Assembly (NCBI GenBank): GCA_023807065.1
Contig: JAJJLU010003779.1
Location: 1 to 31,738, forward strand
From: Isotricha intestinalis
Taxonomy: Eukaryota; Ciliophora; Litostomatea; Vestibuliferida; Isotrichidae
Reading direction: 5' to 3'
DNA: 31,738 nucleotides
Below are positions 27,918-31,738 of this stretch, piece by piece. Positions within the stretch are counted from its first letter, which is position 1, and the number at the start of each line of letters is the position of its first letter. Both the position numbers and the translations under genes were made by a program. A model generated the notes under the pieces. That model saw only the letters and a list, made by a program, of their open reading frames with translations. It did not search any database and was not told the origin of the DNA.

Positions 27918-29168
27918 ATGGAAAAAATAAATCAAAGCGATTATATTCAATCATATTTAGATTCTTGTGATAAAAAATATATAAATAATATATTAAAAAA
28001 TGATTCATTTATAGAAAAAAAAATAATAGAATTAGAATCTTTTATAGAAAAAATAAAAGATAAGCCTTTAATAACAATAGAAGAATATGATCAAATTTTA
28101 AATTATTCAATAACAAAAGGAGGATTTATAACAACTAAAAATAGAAAAATATTATATTCTAAAATATATAATATAACAGACGAGAATTGCTTAGATTATA
28201 TATATATTGATCCTTTAAAAAAACCAGATATATTAAGAGACTCTTTTCAATTCAATATATTTAGAAGAAAAGGTGAATCAACTGATGCAGTTAAAGATCC
28301 TCCTGAAACAAAAGTAGTTTCACAAGATTGCAATAGAAGTAAAATTTTTAAAATGTTATCTGAATATAATAATGATAAAGAAAATAAAGATTTTAATGAT
28401 ATTGTTAAAAATATAAAAAATGAACTTTATTCGTATATTTGTGAAATGATAAAATTAAATAAAAGCTTATATGGTTATTTTCAAGGTTATCATGATATTG
28501 GATTATATTTTTATTTATTATATTATAATAATTATTCATTTGCAAAAGCAGTTTTTCAAAGATTTAGTGAATTTAATTTAAAAGAAAGTTTAGATATAAA
28601 TCCAAATAAAATAGAATCATATCAATTTTTAAGTTGTTTAGAAATATTAAAATTTGTAATAAATAAATTAGATAAAAAAGTACAAAATTATTTAAATAAA
28701 ATAATAGATAATGGAATATGTCATTTCGCTGTTTCTTGGGTTCTTTCACTTTTTACTCATAATATTGATAATCCTGGAATTATGTTTAGAATATTAGATT
28801 TTATTATTATGAATCATCCACTCACTATATATTATTTAACTTCTTTAATTATTATTGATAAAATTTATGAAGCAGATCATCAAACTATTGAAACTGGACC
28901 AGATTTATTTAAATATTTTCAAGAATTAAATTTGGAAAATTTGGATTTTGATAAATATATTGAAAAATGTTATAAAGAAATCGAAAAATTAAATATTTCT
29001 GATTTTAAAGAGTTATTTGAAAAAATTTATATTAAAAAATATTATCCTATTATGAGTGATATTCCCTGTCAAAAAAAATGGATTATGAAAAGAAATGATT
29101 TAACTTATAGGAGTTTTTATTGGTATGTTGAAGGACAATTAAATATTATAAGAAGCTTATTTAAATAA
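27918..29168 (+). CDS. TBC-domain Rab GTPase-activating protein, TBC1D20/Gyp8-like
   Basis: 416 residues. The TBC domain covers roughly 60-355. The arginine finger lies in QDCNRS (Arg140, matching IxxDxxR) and the glutamine finger in YFQGYHDI (Gln189). The GYHDI form, rather than GMND/E-I, is typical of the TBC1D20/Gyp8 subgroup. Later family segments include CHFAVSWVLSLFTHNI and the HPLTIYYLTSLII helix. Both catalytic fingers are kept, so the GAP is probably active. TBC1D20 acts on Rab1 at the ER in animals and has a C-terminal TM. Here the C-terminus lacks an obvious TM anchor. Confidence 0.88.
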   Translation: MEKINQSDYIQSYLDSCDKKYINNILKNDSFIEKKIIELESFIEKIKDKPLITIEEYDQILNYSITKGGFITTKNRKILYSKIYNITDENCLDYIYIDPLKKPDILRDSFQFNIFRRKGESTDAVKDPPETKVVSQDCNRSKIFKMLSEYNNDKENKDFNDIVKNIKNELYSYICEMIKLNKSLYGYFQGYHDIGLYFYLLYYNNYSFAKAVFQRFSEFNLKESLDINPNKIESYQFLSCLEILKFVINKLDKKVQNYLNKIIDNGICHFAVSWVLSLFTHNIDNPGIMFRILDFIIMNHPLTIYYLTSLIIIDKIYEADHQTIETGPDLFKYFQELNLENLDFDKYIEKCYKEIEKLNISDFKELFEKIYIKKYYPIMSDIPCQKKWIMKRNDLTYRSFYWYVEGQLNIIRSLFK

Positions 29169-29336
29169 TATTATACATTAAATTATATAAATTAAAAAAA
29201 TCTCAATAAAAATGTATAAAAAATTTCAAATTAAAAAGAATAAAAATCCATATTTAAAAGAAACAATAAAATCCTTTAAATAAACTCTTTAAAAAAAACC
29301 AAATATAAAAAAAATAGAATTAAACAGCCTTTACAT

Positions 29337-30353
29337 TTACTTAGTAGTAATTCCTCCATGCATATAATCATCAATATATTTTGCAATAACAATAGAATTT
29401 AATTTAGTCCAAACATCATCTCCTCTTCCTGTCATAACAACAGGTTTAGTAGTTCCAAAAAGTACCATAGCAGCTAAATGTCTCTTAATATATTTAACCA
29501 ATCTCCAACTCATATTAGAAGCCATATAATCAGGGAAAAGTAAAATATTAGCATCTCCCTTAATTCTACTTCCCCAAGCAGCTTTATCCCAACATGCTTG
29601 AAGGGAAATTGCCATATCCATACTTATTGGTCCTTCAATTACACAATTTTTTATTTTTCCTTCATCACTCATTTTCTTTAATAAATCTGCATCCACTGAT
29701 GATTGAACGTTTGGATCTATATATTCTATAGGTGCTAATGCTGCAACTTTTGGATGTCTTATTTTAAATATTTTAGCTAATTCTAATGCATTTTCTATTA
29801 AATGTACTTTATCTTCTAATGAGGGTTGAGTTACTATTTCACCATCTGTTAAAAATAGTAACTGATCTATTCCTTCTATTTCTGTCATTATTATATAAGA
29901 AATTAACCTTCCTGAACTTAAACCATTTTTCTCATCTTTGATTGCTGACATGAAGTCACTTATGGGGACTACACCTCTCATAAGGATGTCACACTCACCA
30001 TCATGGACGAGTTTCGTTGCTTGAAGAGCAGCTAGTTTCTTATCTGGTTGGTTGATGATTTTGATCCCATCAATTTTGATTTTGTAGTGTTCTGCTAGAT
30101 GCTTCATCTCCTTCTCGTCACCCACTAAGGTGATGTCAACCATATCGAAACTGTGAGCCATTGACACTGTCTCTAACATTGAAGGATCTTCAGGACATGC
30201 TACTGCCATCTTTTTCTTTGGGAGATCAGCTCCTAATCTATAATGATCCAAAAAAATACGAGACCAAGAACGATTAAAGGGATCATCGATATGACTATCA
30301 GGGAGAATGAAAGGAAATAGAAGGAGGAATATTAGAGAAAAGAATTTTTTCAT
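29337..30353 (-). CDS. ptb: Phosphate butyryltransferase family enzyme with signal-like N-terminus
   Basis: 338 residues. After about 45 extra N-terminal residues the protein matches bacterial phosphate acetyl/butyryltransferase-family enzymes over full length. Landmarks are AVACPEDPSML at the start of the fold, the DILMRGV segment, FLTDGEIVTQPSLE, IEGPISMDMA (about 243; compare GPLALDNA), GDANILLFPDYMASN (about 265; compare GDADILLVPDIEAGN) and VVMTGRGDD. Within the family the spacing fits Ptb better than Pta. Ptb interconverts butyryl-CoA and butyryl phosphate, and with butyrate kinase yields ATP and butyrate. This activity is reported for rumen ciliates. The N-terminus has a hydrophobic run of about 14 residues after KK, resembling a secretory signal rather than a hydrogenosomal presequence, so location is open. 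The first 400 bases are markedly GC-richer than neighbours. Confidence 0.88.
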   Translation of the reverse strand: MKKFFSLIFLLLFPFILPDSHIDDPFNRSWSRIFLDHYRLGADLPKKKMAVACPEDPSMLETVSMAHSFDMVDITLVGDEKEMKHLAEHYKIKIDGIKIINQPDKKLAALQATKLVHDGECDILMRGVVPISDFMSAIKDEKNGLSSGRLISYIIMTEIEGIDQLLFLTDGEIVTQPSLEDKVHLIENALELAKIFKIRHPKVAALAPIEYIDPNVQSSVDADLLKKMSDEGKIKNCVIEGPISMDMAISLQACWDKAAWGSRIKGDANILLFPDYMASNMSWRLVKYIKRHLAAMVLFGTTKPVVMTGRGDDVWTKLNSIVIAKYIDDYMHGGITTK

Positions 30354-30908
30354 TTTTTTTATTAAATTAATTTTTGTTTTAGTATTTTGGATTTTTTTGA
30401 ATACATTTTATTGATTTTTTAAGTTAATAATTTGGAGAAATTTTTCAAGAATTAATTTTTTAAATGTTAATTTTTAATAATTATCTTTTTTAATCCAAAA
30501 ATACATAAAATTTAAATTCAAGATAAATTATTTTTAAATGATTTAAACAGTAATAAAATACATTCCTTATCCAAAAAAAACAACCATTAAAATTTAAATA
30601 CTAGGTATTTTGAAAAATAGAAAGAGAATTAAAGAAAATTAAATTTAGGAAATATAGATGATCTTATTTATGACATTTTTTCTTGAAAAAAAAATAATTA
30701 ATATTTTAAAAGAAAATAAATATAAGGAGATATATACCAGAACTTTTTTATGTTTTTTTTGTATTTTTATTTTATTTTTTTATTTATTTATTTCACAACT
30801 GTTATTTTTATATATGATGAATATTTAAAAAAAAAATTGATTAATTAATTAAAAACTAAAATTTTCTTTGATATAAAAAAATATATAATTAAAAAGTAAA
30901 ATAAAAAA
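30354..30908. promoter_or_regulatory. Divergent intergenic region, ptb / small secreted protein
   Basis: 555 bases between divergent starts, highly AT-rich with long A and T runs. It presumably contains both promoters. I found no snoRNA boxes with a matching stem, no tRNA and no credible short ORF. Confidence 0.45.
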
Positions 30909-31370
30909 ATGAAATCTTTTCTACTTTTCATATCATTAATAATATTCTCACAGAGTATAGAATTAAGAAATTTAAAAGAGCAAGATTTTGTATCATATGG
31001 AACAGGATTAAAAAATGTTCCAAGAATGAATCAAATCCAAGGAATGAGAAAAGCAGATTGTTTCTTATCTGTTTGTGTAATAGGAGGATTAGGAACTGTA
31101 AAAAAATTTAAAGATGCTAAAAAATGGGCTTTGTCAAATTCAAAACTTAAAAGAGATAATTCTATTGTTTCTGATAAAGCTGTTTTAGCTAAAGAAATTT
31201 CTCAAAAATATAATACTGTTTATCATTCTAATTGGAAAATTGAACAAGATAAAAATAAACATTGTTATGTTGTTAATGAACATGGAAGACAAGTTTTTAA
31301 TCCACTTGGATTAAGTAAAAAACCCGAAAAACCTGAAAAACCTGAAAAACCAGAAGTAGTTGAACATTAG
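30909..31370 (+). CDS. Small secreted protein with possible papain-like Cys/His/Asn arrangement
   Basis: 153 residues with a signal peptide (about 1-17). The mature part has a segment KADCFLSVCVIGGLGT (Cys51, Cys56) followed later by KHCYVVNEHGRQVFNP (His118, Asn131). The spacing and the H-x-YVV...VxNP end recall C39/NlpC-type papain-fold peptidases, where Cys, His and Asn/Asp form the active site. This is only an analogy and I cannot confirm it. The C-terminus is a short KPE repeat ending VVEH. It could be a lysosomal or secreted hydrolase or a non-enzymatic secreted protein. The gene stands alone, well separated on both sides. Confidence 0.65.
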   Translation: MKSFLLFISLIIFSQSIELRNLKEQDFVSYGTGLKNVPRMNQIQGMRKADCFLSVCVIGGLGTVKKFKDAKKWALSNSKLKRDNSIVSDKAVLAKEISQKYNTVYHSNWKIEQDKNKHCYVVNEHGRQVFNPLGLSKKPEKPEKPEKPEVVEH

Positions 31371-31615
31371 ATATATCATTAAATGATAAATTTTTTGTTA
31401 TTAGAAAATTACAATTTAAATTTTTTTTTTTTTTTTAATTTTTTTTGGATTTTCGATTTAGGATTTTTTAACTTTTTTTTTTGATTTTGATGAGAATATA
31501 ATTTATTAGGTTGATTTTAAAAATAATTAATTTATTTTTTTTAATTTTTTATTCATTGAAATGTTATAATAAATAATAAGGTTAATCACTTTGTATTAAA
31601 TAGATTAAAAATTTT

Positions 31616-31738
31616 TTATTCTAAAACTGTAAATCCTAATTCTTGATATGTTGGTAATTTCCCTATTTTTTTTATATTAATTTTTGATTTTTTTTTAAAA
31701 TCAGAAAAATCTAATAATTCTTTTATTATATCTTCTTT
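31616..31738 (-). CDS. C-terminal fragment of a gene running off the window
   Basis: The minus strand is open from the edge for 40 codons to a TAA at 31618-31616. It is Lys/Ile-rich and closes with LPTYQELGFTVLE. Composition and codon use match the other genes here. Too little is present to assign a family. Confidence 0.5.
   Translation of the reverse strand, partial: KEDIIKELLDFSDFKKKSKINIKKIGKLPTYQELGFTVLE

Noticed and set aside
1..31738. Macronuclear chromosome ends (telomere repeats)
   Set aside because: Neither end shows C4A2-type or similar repeats; both ends cut through genes.

Overview
The window is nuclear DNA of a unicellular eukaryote. It is extremely AT-rich (I judge around 80% by eye) and gene-dense on both strands. 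Genes are mostly uninterrupted, but I can place three GT-AG introns of only 26, 29 and 32 bases. TAA, TAG and TGA all appear only as stops, so the code looks standard. A calcium-dependent protein kinase of the plant/alveolate type, a PGP-repeat (SHIPPO-like) ciliary protein, a voltage-sensor/cyclase fusion and ultrashort introns together point to a ciliate. A phosphate butyryltransferase points to an anaerobic, butyrate-forming one, perhaps a rumen or gut ciliate. The lineage is an inference. No telomere repeat is visible at either end.

Layout, left to right. 1-1967 (-) is the N-terminal 655 residues of a membrane nucleotide cyclase with a voltage-sensor-like front end, cut by the window edge. 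2669-4462 (+) is a Spinster-like MFS transporter with a repetitive acidic/lysine tail. 4790-5215 (-) looks like a decayed gene. 5270-9335 (-) holds a PGP-repeat protein, a two-RRM protein with an extra 3' exon, and a CDPK. 9737-11965 (+) is an Asn-rich protein. 12210-17024 (-) holds a large Cys-rich surface protein, a small two-TM protein and an unusual Rab-like GTPase. 17194-23125 (+) holds an annexin, CDC50, an unrecognised 622-residue protein and a three-exon bZIP factor. A C/D-box snoRNA candidate lies at 23232-23335 (-). 23461-25985 (+) holds a TRAPPC13 homologue and a pepsin-fold protein lacking both catalytic aspartates. 26247-27869 (-) holds a dual-specificity phosphatase and an unknown protein. 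27918-29168 (+) is a TBC1D20-like RabGAP, 29337-30353 (-) a phosphate butyryltransferase with a signal-like N-terminus, 30909-31370 (+) a small secreted protein, and 31616-31738 (-) the C-terminus of a further gene.

There is no operon-style functional unit, but two themes recur. One is membrane signalling (cyclase, CDPK, annexin, phosphatase). The other is membrane traffic: CDC50, the Rab-like GTPase, TRAPPC13 and the TBC1D20-like GAP, the last two belonging to families that act on the Rab1/Ypt1 step in other eukaryotes. The items most worth following up are the snoRNA candidate with an 11-nt match to a conserved large-subunit rRNA segment, the eukaryotic phosphate butyryltransferase with a secretory-type leader, and the voltage-sensor cyclase with a phenylalanine in place of its first metal-binding aspartate.
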